DNA from: Adiantum capillus-veneris
Lineage: Eukaryota > Streptophyta > Polypodiopsida > Polypodiales > Pteridaceae
Reading direction: 5' to 3'
DNA: 64,000 nt
Assembly (NCBI GenBank): GCA_014529385.2
Contig: CM043947.1
Coordinates: 117,354,087-117,418,086, forward strand
Shown: in pieces, positions 30,897-41,951 of the stretch
Layout of the letters: each line of letters opens with the position of its first letter
How positions within the stretch are numbered: the stretch's first letter is position 1
Notes under the pieces: generated by a model
Databases searched by the model: none
Seen by the model: the letters and a program-made list of their open reading frames with translations, nothing else
Told to the model about the DNA's origin: nothing
Program-made: the position numbers and the translations under genes

Positions 30897-32579
30897 CTAG
30901 AGCTTCACCTGAAGCATAGTGCAGCACCCACATCTCATAAACTTTTGGCAACTTAAGCTCGTTACCAGAAAGCATTCAAAAATCTGGCTCCCTTTTACTA
31001 GCAGCCAAGACATCACTGACATAAGCATCAATAGGAATAGCATCCAAATCCAGCCACATTTGGCATATTGTCCAAGGAAATAAAAAACCTTGCGCACTTT
31101 TTGTAGTATCAAGGATGATTTAGCATCATCACCCTCTCTAGCTTCATAGCCATCACGAAAAACCTTGGGAGTCTCTCGACCTGTATCGTCAGACGAGTTT
31201 TCACCTGTTGGGATTTCAGCTTGATCATGAAAAACAGCTTTATCATGTAGATCTTCATCCATTACATCCTCGGGAAAATCACCCTTGGAAGTCTCAACGT
31301 TCATCAAAATTGTAGGAGTTATCTCTTCATGCAGTCCATCTACAAGCATAGATGTAAAATCCCTATCGATAATCTGTTCACAATCAATATGATCCAAGCA
31401 ATCTTCATACTCCTCGATATCATCCTCTGCTTCCTCATCTGCATCCATGTTACTTAGCAATACATTATAGAGCTATAAAGGCTCATCTAGCACCCCCTCT
31501 GAAGAGGTATATGCATCAGAAAGCTCTTCTATACTGTCATAAACATCTCCTTCAGATCTAGACAAAAATTCACCGATTATAGCATCCTCTTCTGTGATAG
31601 CATCATCTGCAAACATATTGTTAGTAGCAATCATAGGTTCATTGACATCCTCAGGCTCATTCTGTGCTGGGTCCACAATTTTAGTCACTTCATTAGTTAC
31701 AGTGTATATAAAAGCTTTATTTATGCACTCATCTGCAGTAGACATGTTATCCTGCTCGGCTATAGTGCCGATAGTTTTAGTAATGTCCTGTAGAGGCTCA
31801 TCTGCTCGATGAACTCCTTCGAAATAACCCATGTCAAGGTCAGCAGCTTGTGAACCACTTGCTGTACAGTCTATGTCTTCATTGAAACCATTATTGGAGG
31901 TAGCATCCATGCGAGCAATCTTTGAAAAACATTCATACAAATCTATTTCAGCATTAAATTCATCGTTTACCTTTTCCTCGTTGCTCAAATTAAGCTCCTC
32001 TGAAACTGAATCTGCTACTTCCAGCTTAGCATTCTCTTTGGCTTTACTTCTTGCAAAAATATGCTCCCAGAATTCATCATAGTTGAGGATCTGCATCTGA
32101 TCTCCTTCACCTTTACTGAAGAAAACCTTATTTCGTTCAGTAATCTCCTTTATTTCCCGATCTAGAATCCTTGAGCTTTCGTAAATAAATTCCTCTGCAG
32201 AATACTCTCACCGTGTGGGATATTCTTTTGCCAGTTCTTGAACCTGCTTTTTAAAATCCGAGTTTACAACCTCCTCAAAAGCTGCAATCATCCGATCTTC
32301 TGCAGAAGATCATTTCGGCTCTTCATCTCAGCTTCGTAACATGCAATAAAACCTTCTAGATCATATCCCTGAAAATTATAATACTGCTCCAAAACAGCAT
32401 CAAGTGCTAGCTCTACAGCATCATCAGTCTGCTTTTTTAACTACACGGCTTTCACTTCCTGCAGACATCCCTGAACTAATTCCATCATTTTTGGCAAATC
32501 TGCAACTGCTAGATTTGTATCAAATCCATTGGCACAGAAATCTTCAATAAAATGCTTTAATTGTTCTGGCATCTCCATC
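30897..32579 (-). pseudogene. Acidic ORF of unknown family in long-LTR element
   Basis: Starts at ATG 32577-32579 (MEMPEQLKHFIEDFCANGFD). The reading continues past a stop at 32442, through DDAVELALDAVLEQYYNFQ and GFIACYEAEMKSRNDLLQK, a frame change near 32300, another stop near 32214, then EITERNKVFFSKGEGD and the open 31473-32096 frame, and after a stop the 30897-31460 frame, which shifts near 31080 to MWLDLDAIPIDAYVSDVL and KLPKVYEMWVLHYASG. About 560 codons in all, rich in Asp and Glu. No gag zinc knuckle, protease or polymerase motif. It could be the element's own particle protein or a captured host gene; I do not recognise it. Confidence 0.55.
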
Positions 32580-32599
32580 TTCACCTCCCACCCCGGCTC

Positions 32600-32619
32600 G
32601 TTTCGCGTCGGGTTCACCA
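32600..32619 (-). other. Primer-binding-like site of long-LTR element
   Basis: The minus strand reads TGGTGAACCCGACGCGAAAC, four bases from the LTR. It begins with TGG and has a TTC-arm-like sequence (GTTCACC on the other strand), as expected of a tRNA 3' end complement. The tRNA species is not identified. Confidence 0.6.
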
Positions 32620-32623
32620 AAGA

Positions 32624-33422
32624 TGTCAGGGGATATATGTTCGCTACGTGAGCCCGGCAGGCGCCGGGCCTCTGGCTGTGAGAAGTGTGAAAGAGATAGA
32701 ACAAGAACAACAGGTGAAAAAAGGCTCTGTCAATCACCGTATTCATCAATTAATTGATTAATGCTCTAAGTACAAGTTAATCTTTAACCAAGGCGTGCTG
32801 TTAACAGCATCATCACTTGGATCGTCTGCTAACTAGGAGTTTAAGCTCCCGCTTTACAAAATTGACCAGGCCGTTAACGACACAGGACTTAACAGAATGC
32901 TAAATCAATTTCTACCTCATGACGGTTATGGAAATTTTTCTCTGTCGCTTTATCTGCTTCCCCTCCTTTCAAGATATTGCAAACCTCATGTGAGTTCACT
33001 CTGTCATTCATTATGCTTCAATTATTACCGACTGTGCTGCAACTCCCTGCTTTGTGCGCTTTGCCATGTCTTAATTGCCGCTAACAAACTTTAACTTTCT
33101 TCTCTAATCCACTTGATTTTGATTGCCATCAGGTTCTGTATGCCCTTGGTAATTTCTCCTTTCAAGTTCGACCTTCTTCTTGCCCTTCTTTCCTTTTCCG
33201 AGCTCTCCCACTCGAGCGCCTTCAACTTGCATACGAAGTCAAGGTCGAGAAGAAGCGATCTTGCATCCTTGCTTCGTCTCCGAGAACAAGAGAGAAACAT
33301 CCCCTTGCTTTCATGCTTTCCCTCTTCCAAGATCTTCTTCTTGAGTGTCCTTACTACTTATGGCCGAGAGAGGGAGAGAGAGCTTGAGCTTCACCTTATG
33401 TTGCTAGCAAGGACGAGAGGAC

Positions 33423-33453
<31 letters not shown>

Positions 33454-35176
33454 AGAGAGCTTTCCCTGAGTCTCTTCCCCTTCTACCATCTTCTTCGCCT
33501 TCCTAAGCCCTCCTCTCCACTTTCCTTCTCCCAGGTCCTCTTCCTTCTTCTTTTCTTTGTTACCCTACCCCTCCTTGCCGACCAAGGTCTTCCTCCCTTC
33601 CCTTCCTAACCAAAGACGAGAGAAAGAAAGCTTCCCTCTTCCGATGCCTTTCTTCCATCCTCCCGGATCCTCTTCGTTGATAGCCTCCTCTTTCTTGCCG
33701 AATATGAGAGCGAGAGAGAGAGCACGCTATGCTCCGAGGATGAGAGTGAGGGAGAGGGAGCTTTGCCTCTCCGAGTCCTCTTCCTCCCTTGCCCTTCATT
33801 CCTGCTCCTCCTTAATTGCCTTGCTCTCGTTCCTGCTTTTCCCTCGTTACCGTATTATTCTTCTCCCTAAGCAACTCGTTTTTTCCTTTTCTTATATTGC
33901 TGAGCCCGCTATATCTTTTTTATGCAGCGACGGCGCCGTCGTTGCATAAACCGCCGCTAGTGACGTGGCATGCCGTCCTCGACCCCGCACAAAATGGCGT
34001 AGCTGCTATCGAAAAGGGTCGCCTCAACGTGCTAGTAAGATTTCGCTTCATGCTCGCCGGCTTTTGCGTGCTCTACGAGCCGCTGCAAGTGCTCCTCACC
34101 CCCTGCGCAACCCGTGCTCGTCGTCTCCTTCACGCCATGACTTTTGTTTTCTTTTTTAGTTCACACCCCATAAAAAAAAATAGGGTTGCCCCATTTTAAT
34201 TTACCAAGTGGGCGGCCGATCATGGTTTATGTTGGGCGGCCATAGCTCTCATTTGCCTTGGGTGGGCGGCCCTTAAAGGGCACCCCATTTAGCATACCTA
34301 TGAACTGGGTGGCCCTTGATTACGACTTCGGGCGACCTAAGCACTTTGTAAGGGCACCACATTTGGTACACATGCCGGCCAAGCATTGCCAACTACAAGT
34401 GAAATCAAAAACAAATTGCCAAGCACGACATCTTCCCACAACAGTCATTGACCGACAATATCTTCGTGAATTTTATTGGGAATACCAGCATCTCAAATAA
34501 TGCCAAAATTACCCAGGTGGCAGTGCCGACAATTGTCATCGGCCTCAAGCCTTATTATCTGATCAAGCGGAACTCTGTCTGACGAGCCGTAAATCCCTGT
34601 AGACCTCTCAAGCTGCATAAAATGCATACAAACCTTGCTGAGGCTATAAAAATCCCAGATGGCACTCCGATCGAGTGGACCGAACTGGTACGAAGCCGAC
34701 CCTCGGTGAATCTTTAACGGTTAGTATCTTGGCGATCGGGACTCCGATCACTGATCTGAAAAGACCGACGCGCTCCACGAAGTGAGCACTTCAGGCCCGT
34801 GCATTCGTTTCAATTCTATCACCTCAGCTGCAGTTGCCCAATCCGGTACGGATCTGCATTAACTCAAACTTCAATATGCCATAACTTCTTCACCGTACCT
34901 CCAATCGACGAGCCATAAAGACAGGCCGGTAGAGCACTTTAAGCACTACAATTCTAAAAATCATAAACTCCCATCTGAGCTCACTTCAAGCATAATGAAT
35001 TTTGGCATCATTAAGGCATCTGTTGGCCCTTTTAAGCCGCATCTGGCATACATTAATCATTCAACTTGGCCTATTAACAAGCCCTCATCACTGACCATTA
35101 ATCAAGTAGGCTTTCAATAAGCTTGATCTGCATCTTCTTGGTATATTTCTTAGCATGGGAGCGGAGCTATACGACA
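32624..35176 (-). repeat. 5' LTR of long-LTR element
   Basis: 2,553 bp, left edge TGTCAGGGGATATATG, right edge GAGCTATACGACA. Differs from the left copy at scattered single bases and by a longer GA run near 33424-33450. Confidence 0.9.
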
Positions 35177-36573
35177 TCGGACGGCAGCATCAGTAGCTGG
35201 CAAGGCGGTAGGCATCCCCTCAGTTCGAGTTTTGGTCAGAGATACCCACACGCTCCCGAAGGTTATCCTTCTGTCTCGGGTGAGTGGGGGTTGGTTTAGA
35301 CAGAGTGTGGAGTACTCGGGTCTCCCGAACCAGTGCTTCATTTGCCGACAGATGGGCCATCTAGCGAAGGCCTGTCCATGGACGAGGCCGCGACCTGCAC
35401 CACAGCCCCAGCCTGCCAGTGCTGGCCCACAGCCACAGCCAACGGCACAGCGCACAGATGCAGAGCCACCCTTTGAACCTGGGGCTCCAGTGGAGGAGGG
35501 GTGACAGCAGGCCCGTGGCTGACGAGGCCAAGGGCCACAGCGTCAGCCTGGCACTCGGAGTGGCCCTCAGGTGCCTACTCAGCAGTAGTGGGTTCCCACC
35601 GGGAACCGCTTTGGTCCTCTTGAGCAGGAGGAGATCCCTGCGCCAGCCCCCACCTCCGCTTCACCCTCGAGAGCCGCTCCCCCCCCCCCCCCCCAGAGTT
35701 CCCCCCCTCTTTCTCATCCTCCCCGCCTTCTGCTCCCGTCGCCGCTCCACCTCGCCCCTCTACCTCTTGTCGCCCCTCCTGTCCTCCGCTCCCCCCAGCT
35801 CCTTCTCCCCCCCCCCTCCTGCTCCAGTTTCACAATCGGCTAAGGAGACTGGTCCCTCTCCGGCGGCTAGGAGATCTCTTGGCAGCGCCCTTGCCACGAG
35901 TCGCCTAGCGAGAGAGGGTCAACCCCTCTTGTAGCCCCCTTTGCAGATTCAGACATCCTCCCTTGCAGCTATCCCTCGTGGGCTGACGACAATTGACATC
36001 CGACGCCGCTGGGACTTCTTCGACTACGGTTTCACTCCTTTTCTCAGCGATTCCGCAGCAGACCATGAGGCAGCCTGCTTCTGGATCCATGTTTTGTTCC
36101 TCGCCGCTAGGGAGACAGAGGCCTTGGACTCGGCAATTGGTTTCTCCTTCCCCCTCTGTGGTAGGGCTGAGACAGAGTTGTCCCTCCACTCAGTGGTGGG
36201 ATGGTTACATACACAGGTCTTAGAGTTCTCTCACCACATGGGAGAACTTGGAGTTGCAGATATGCTGCAGACTTTGTGGCCATTGGCCAAATTTGCAGGG
36301 ACACCTCCAGACTCGGCAGGATGTAGGCACATTGTGGTGTACTTCTTTGCTGATGCGCACTGTTTGCCTTGCTATGTATACATTCATGAGGACTCCTGGA
36401 TAGAGGAGGTTGCTTTACGCACGGCTCGCTCTACTTGGGCTTGGGCTAGGCACTCACTGCAGTCACGCCTATCTAGAGGACGCTCGGATGCGGATTACTC
36501 CCCATCCAAGCCTGCCTCGAAGATAGCCCGTCTTGCTGCTGCGGCAGCATCTGTTCTCTCTCGCTCTCCATGA
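35177..36573 (+). pseudogene. LINE-A ORF1, second part (zinc knuckle and C-terminal domain)
   Basis: Resumes the DUF4283 region (VLVRDTHTLPKVILLSRVSG, WFRQSVEYSGLPN), then a CCHC knuckle CFICRQMGHLAKAC at about 35334-35375, a Gln/Pro-rich and Pro-only linker with frame changes (35500-35900), and a 200-residue C-terminal domain in frame 35941-36573 (WDFFDYGFTPFLSDSAADHE, ACFWIHVLFLAA, LEFSHHMGELGVADMLQTLW, HIVVYFFADAH). I do not recognise that last domain. The stop TGA at 36571-36573 overlaps the ORF2 start ATG at 36570. Confidence 0.78.
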
Positions 36574-39500
36574 GGATCTTCTCATGGAACGTCCAGGGAC
36601 TAGGTGGGCCCCAATTTCAATGACAGCGGGGCCGATTGCGTCAGGATCTTCAGCGTTGCCTTGTGGGAGGAGAGATTGATCTCCTTATGCTTCAGGAGCA
36701 CCATCTGTGTGAGAGTGGTCAGATTTTGCGTGGACGATATGATACCTTTTCGTCAGCTGCTTTTGGACCTAGAGGCATCCAGGGTGGGGTATGTATGACT
36801 ATTGCGGACTCATTGCAGCAGGCCACTGTGGGCAGAGGGATTATTGTGCCAGGCAGGGCTCAGTGGATTACTATGCAGGTTCAAGGTGGCCTTGTGGGCT
36901 TCCTGAGCATCTATGTGCCCAATGTGGCGAGTGCTCGTGCAGAGTTTTGGTCACAAATTGTTGAGTCTTTGCCGCAGGCCGATCATTGGTGTATAGGAGG
37001 GGACTTCAACATGTTGGAGGACCCTTCTGACAGGATTGGTGGCAGCCATGCTACTGTGCATGGAGTCGAGTTGGCAGCTTGGGAGAGGTTGTGTATGACT
37101 TTGAGGTTCTCGGATACATGGCAGCACTCTAGTTTTGTGAGGCCCCAAGACAGTCTTGCCTTCTCTAGATCGGACCGTAGAGTGGGAGGAGTGAATCTAT
37201 CACGGATAGATCGCTTCTACACTAGTGACCACTTCAGTGACTTGGGGGGATCAGTGGGCATCCTAGCAGGGACATCCTTCTCAGACCATGCACCAGTGAT
37301 CCTCACGGTGGCAGTCAAGCAGAGGAGTGGGAGCACGTTGCTTCGCATCCTAGAGAGGGTCTTGTTGGACTGAACACTTAGAGAGAGGGTACAGGCTCTC
37401 TGGACAGAGGGCATGGACACCCAGGTTTCACCTGTAGACAGAGTGGCCTCACGCCTAGCTCAACTTAGCCACTTTTTTCTTCAAGAGTCTTTGGCTCGCC
37501 GGGCTGCAGCGAGAGAGGCGGAGCAGCGTCTCAGACGAGGCATTGCTTCACTACAGAGGATGCAGGAGCAGCATCCAGACAATCCATGGTTGGAGGAGCA
37601 GTTACAACCGGCTCGACAGGAGCTTGCTAGCACAGAGGAGAGGGGTCATGAGTTTGCCTTTCACCGACAGGCATCTCAGTGGACTCAGGTGGGTGACAGA
37701 GTGACTGGTGCTTTTTTTGAGACAGTGGGACCTCGGCACTCGCATGCCAAGGTCATTCAGTTGAGGAGGCCCGATGGGTCAGTTCTTGTGAGCCCGAGGA
37801 TATGCGTGCAGTTGCTACTGACTTTTACCGTGAGTTACTGTCGGCTGAGCCTCAGTGGGAGCGGCAGGATGCATGCAGGGAGCAGGTTTGGGCACAAATG
37901 CCATGTCTTGTGACAGAGGAGATGCGCCAGAGGCTAGAGATGCCACTTCAACTTGAGGAGTTGCACACGACTCTTAGGGCCCTCCCTCATGGTAGTTGTC
38001 CAAGTGAGGATGGGTTGACTCCCAGCTTTTTCTTGGAGTACTGGGACCTGCTTGGCCCATATCTTTGTAGTGCTTTTCAGTACATTTTGCACACAGGAGT
38101 GATGCTCGACAGCATGAGTGAGGGCCTGATCTACCTCATTCCCAAGGAGGGTGGCTCCTTGGATGAGATTCGACAGTGGCGCCCCATCACCATTCTCAAC
38201 TTAGCCTACAAAATTCTTACCAAGGCTCTAAGTATGAGGATTCAGCCACTTTTAGAGAGCCTTATACATGGGACTCAGACAGGTTTTGTAAAGGAACGCA
38301 ATATCCTTGACAACATCTTTACTTTTTGGGAGGCTTCTGCCCTGGCACGGCTCCGTGGTGAGGACCTTGTGATTCTTCTTCTCGATTTTGATAAGGCATA
38401 CGACCGAGTTGACTGGGACTTTCTAGAGGGCACTCTCCACAAGATGGGCTTCTCAGATGCTTGGATCAGAGGGGTGTCAGCTTTGTACAGACAGGCTCAC
38501 AGTCAAGAACTTTTGGCAGGAGAGAAAGGCGAGCGCTTCATGCTCACACGCTCGGTCAGACAGGGTTGCCCTCTTGCCCCCTTTCTCTTTCTGTTCTGTG
38601 CGGAGGCGATGAGCAGATTTTTGGTGTCACAGCAGGTTGGTGTTCGAGGCTTAGCACTCCCTATTCGGGGAGATGAGCTACTGGACGCTAAGTTTGCCGA
38701 TGACTCAGCCTTGTACTTAGATGGCCAGGAGGCCAATCTTCACAGATGTGAGCAGGGTTTGGAGACCTTCTGTTGTGCATCGGGTGCACTGATCAACTGG
38801 AGAAAGACAATGGCTTTCTCGGTTGGTAGTGCTCCTGTGCCAGATTGGATGCCAGGAGAGGGTTTCAGGTGGATTCCCCCAGGGACTGCAATTCGGTACT
38901 TGGGTTGTCAGGTTGGTTTGGACTTGTCTCTCGAGTAGCAGATTGCTCCTCTTCTCCTGTCCATCAGGAGAAAGCTGTTACATTGGAGCTCAACACGACT
39001 TTCGCTGACTGGTAGAGTAGTAGTTGCCAAACAGGTGCTGTTGGCGTCTATGTGGTACATCACTTCCTGCTAGATCTTCTCGAGTTCTTGTATCAGCCAG
39101 GTAGAGAGGCTGATCAGGAACTTCCTTTGGTCAGGACATGACACTCAGATGGCCCGAGCCAAGGTGGCTTCGTCGGTCATCACGCTTCCTTGTTCTCAGG
39201 GAGGGCTTGGGATCATTGATCCAGCACAGCAGAGCAGAACCCTTCTTGGGAAGTTCATAGTCAGAGGACTTCTTCCAGGTGAGGAGCCCTGGAAGGAGTT
39301 CTTGTTGCAAAGGCTTCGTGCCAGGGTGCCTCAGTCAGGAGGCCCTTGCCAACCTTCAACCAGATGGATCTTTACAGAGATGCGCCGAGTTGGTTTGAGC
39401 AAGAGACTGGAGGACCGCTTCGCTGTGAGTTTGCTTCATTCTATGGAGCTCTTATGGCTTGGCCTGGAGCAACGACAGCCGATGTGCACAGAGGAGAGCG

Positions 39501-40899
39501 TACGACAACCCCTCGTCTCGAACCCCATGGTTAGCACTCAGAGAGGCCACTTGGTTGGTAGTCGGCCTCATGTTTCCTGGGGTCCCATGGCAGCAGGTCC
39601 AACGCGCTCTCTAGGTGACTGGCTAGAGTTCACAGGTTTGTCAGAGGAGGTGCATGGTTTCCACCTGCAGGGCATGAGAGGGGTGCAAAGCATGTGTCAG
39701 GACATCTCACAGTCAGTTCCAGCTGAGTGGCTCACGCCTCTCGAGCAAGTAGCACCCCGGTGGATGGGAGCCTTCACACGACTGGAGGTTCTCATTTCAG
39801 TCAGGGCCTGCTCAGAGACTGTCCCAGCCCTGTTGTTCGAGCTTCAAGGTGGGGGACGATTACAACGAGTTGCAGTAGAGGCCCCGCAGGTAGCAGAGTG
39901 TTGTTTCCAGAGGATCCGAGTTGTGGGCATCTGTGGCAGGACTTGCGTCATAGACCCTGACCCATGAGCTCTTGAGACTGGACACTGGAGGCTATGGGCT
40001 TGGGAGTGTTGTCCACTGGCACGAGTACAGTGGGATCCTGGTGAGTGGCTATGGAGGAATCCCTTCTCTTCTGCAGACCACCAAGGAGTCCCCTTCTTTC
40101 AATACACTGTTCGGCTTGGACGTCATATACTTGCAGCACAGAGAGAGGCCCACCCCGCTGCAGCACGTCAATGGCACAAGGAAGGCCTCACAGTCGAGTT
40201 CTTGGCAGCCTTTTGGCAAAGGCTGTGGGACTCCAGACAGTCGAGGCGCGTCACTTTGTTTCAGTGGCTGGTTGCACACAGCGCTACAGCAGTAGGGAGC
40301 TGGCTTGTGCATAGAGGTCTCTCGGCCACATGTGCAGCCTGTGACCAGTTGGTAGAGAGTCAGCGTCATTGTCTTTGGGACTGTCCCTCGGCCGAGCAGG
40401 TGTGGTTACGAGTTCTTCGGCTGATGCCTACTCTCTCCACAGCTAGACAGTACACTTGGGGGGCAACGGCTTGCTCCACTCTCACGGGCCCGGCACTTCA
40501 GTTTGAGCTATCTTCCACCAGTAGGATGATAGTGATACAGGGGGGGCGACCTACACTCCAGCCTACTACAGAGCTTACTTCACAGGAGTGGTGCAGTGAG
40601 AGAGGAGTGTTGGGAGCTCATCAGTGGCCTGACACTTTGGTTCATCTGGCGGGCCCGCTGTTTCCGCATTTTTGAGGCCCGCTTTGTGCTGCCAGCAGAG
40701 AGACTGTTCGTGACTTTTGGCTAGAGCTGATCCATACTCTCAGAGGACAGCTTGAGGGACTACAAGGCAGCTCAGACTGCATGTCGCGAGGATTTCCTTC
40801 GACTCTGGCGCCCTGGGCCTTTCTACACCATTGTCCAGGGTGTGCTCAGATGGCACTACCGACCACCTGTGTGGCTCTTCCCTCCTCCCATCCCTTGAT
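36570..40899 (+). pseudogene. LINE-A ORF2: endonuclease, reverse transcriptase, zf-RVT
   Basis: ATG 36570 (MRIFSWNVQGLG). Endonuclease motifs: WNVQGLG, LQEHHLC, GGDFNML, RIDRFY and SDHAPV, all catalytic positions readable. RT in frame 37802-38938: LIPKEGG, RPITILNLAYKILTKAL, LLLDFDKAYDRVDW, VRQGCPLAPFLF and the active site KFADDSALY. The C-terminal zf-RVT region (about 40200-40430) reads FQWLVAHSATAVGSWLVHRG and CAACDQLVESQRHCLWDC. It ends RPPVWLFPPPIP at 40899. ORF2 would nick the target and prime reverse transcription there. Stops at 36621-36623, 37371-37373 and 38936-38938 and frame changes near 37800 and 39340 disable it. Confidence 0.9.
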
Positions 40900-41048
40900 T
40901 TAGCCTCATTGTATATATGTTGTTCTTTCATTGGGAGAGTCTCCCCTTCATGTTTGTTGTAGCCCTCTCTTGCAGAGGTGGTTGTAGCCCTACGGGCAGC
41001 TTTCATTAACTAATAGAACGATCTTTTTCTAGGGAAAAAAAAAAAAAA
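40900..41048 (+). other. LINE-A 3' untranslated region and poly-A tail
   Basis: Short region after the ORF2 stop with TGTAGCCCT repeated, ending in 14 A (41035-41048). The poly-A marks the 3' end of the element. Confidence 0.85.
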
Positions 41049-41264
41049 TGTCATTTCTTGAACCCTCAAGCATTCTAAAAAGAGCTTCTATTGAACACAT
41101 AACAGAATCTCCTTAAGATAATAACAAGGATTATAGGAAGGCCCATGAAACATCCAATTTCAAATGTGTTAAGCTGCATTTCACTGCTCTTCACCACAAA
41201 AACAACATCATAAAAAGGATTACAGGCCATGTTCAGAAAAAGAGAGCGGAACAAAAAACCTTAC

Positions 41265-41318
41265 TTTCGCCATAGACGTCAGAATGTCTGCCACAAAAAA
41301 GTCTGCAAACGTGATTGG
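41265..41318 (-). CDS. EXS-domain gene, exon a (first seen)
   Basis: 54 bp, phase 0 at both ends; acceptor TTGTCTTGCAG, donor GTAAGGTTT. Encodes PITFADFFVADILTSMAK, nearly the exact pattern of plant EXS proteins (ITF.DFFLADILTSMAK) just before the VLSDLER block of exon b. It lies 216 bp beyond the LINE-A poly-A tail, so the LINE sits in the intron between exons a and b. Confidence 0.88.
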
Positions 41319-41951
41319 CTGCAAGACAATGTAATTATCAATTCAAGTATGTGCCTTGATGCATAAGTTCTTGTGCATGATAATTTAAAACATGATTTTT
41401 ATAGCCGTATTTTGTTTGTGTGGGAGTGTATGTATTTTTGTGCTTCAATTATTTGTAGCCCATAACATATAAAAGAACTGAACATGTACCTCTCCTAGCT
41501 CCTACTACTGGGTCAATTTTTAAGAAAAGTTCAATACTTCGAAGATTCCCCACTCCTCCCCTTCCTGCTCGAAACTACGTCACGCTCCCCCCTTCCTACT
41601 CAGCTAGCTTCATCCTCGGCTGCCTGCTTGAAACCCTAACCCTCAAACCCTCGCCTTCCTCCCTCCCTTGCAGGTTACATGCTCCCCCTCCTCCATCCTC
41701 ACCTGCCTGCTCCACTCTTCTCAATCCTCCCCCACATGCAGCCCTTTATGTATTGCTCACGCTGCCCTATCCTTGTTGCATACATTGCTCTCTGAGAACA
41801 TGATCCAGCAACAGGTGGCGGACGCATCGCACCTGGTTCTTTGACACTCGGAAGCTCGATTGAATGCTTGGGATGTACTCATGCAGTCAGCAACGCTAGC
41901 TTATCATCAACATTTGAACATGCTGCGGACCCAATGTGTGTGTGTGGTGTG
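41319..41951. other. EXS gene intron side, no gene
   Basis: AT-rich to about 41510, then pyrimidine-rich (41540-41760) with ACCCTAACCCTCAAACCCTC, and a TG microsatellite at 41936-41949 next to the LINE-B tail. No upstream EXS exon was recognised. Confidence 0.5.

Larger units (their letters stand above)
27499..35176 (-). mobile_element. Non-autonomous LTR element with 2.5-kb LTRs (LARD-like), minus strand
   Basis: Direct LTRs 27499-30036 and 32624-35176, nearly identical by eye, around a 2.59-kb interior. Edges are TG..CA. The primer-like site lies left of the right LTR and the polypurine tract right of the left LTR, so it reads on the minus strand. It has no recognisable gag, protease, RT, RNase H or integrase, only a broken acidic ORF. 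Insertion into LINE-A is proven by the intact paralogue at about 15150-15185: left flank ACACCTCG, right flank TCGGACGGC, with TCG(G) duplicated. The proportions recall LARD elements of cereals, which depend on an autonomous partner. Confidence 0.88.
26821..41048 (+). mobile_element. LINE-A: L1-like non-LTR retrotransposon, split by a long-LTR element
   Basis: Starts with a C-run (26821-26849), then ORF1, ORF2, a short 3' untranslated region and a 14-base poly-A tail (41035-41048). Excluding the 7.68-kb insert (27499-35176) it is about 6.5 kb, the usual size of a full-length plant L1. It lies antisense in an intron of the EXS gene. No clear target duplication was found. Confidence 0.9.

Noticed and set aside
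31594-32082. Plus-strand Ser/Leu-rich frames
   Set aside because: Antisense of the acidic ORF, whose minus reading is longer and continuous with its neighbours.
33113-34500. Open frames in the right long LTR
   Set aside because: Same reason as for the left LTR copy.
26821-41070. Target-site duplication for LINE-A
   Set aside because: No shared direct repeat of useful length between the bases before 26821 and after 41048.
41625-41660. Telomere-like ACCCTAACCCTCAAACCCT
   Set aside because: Only one to two imperfect units in pyrimidine-rich DNA.
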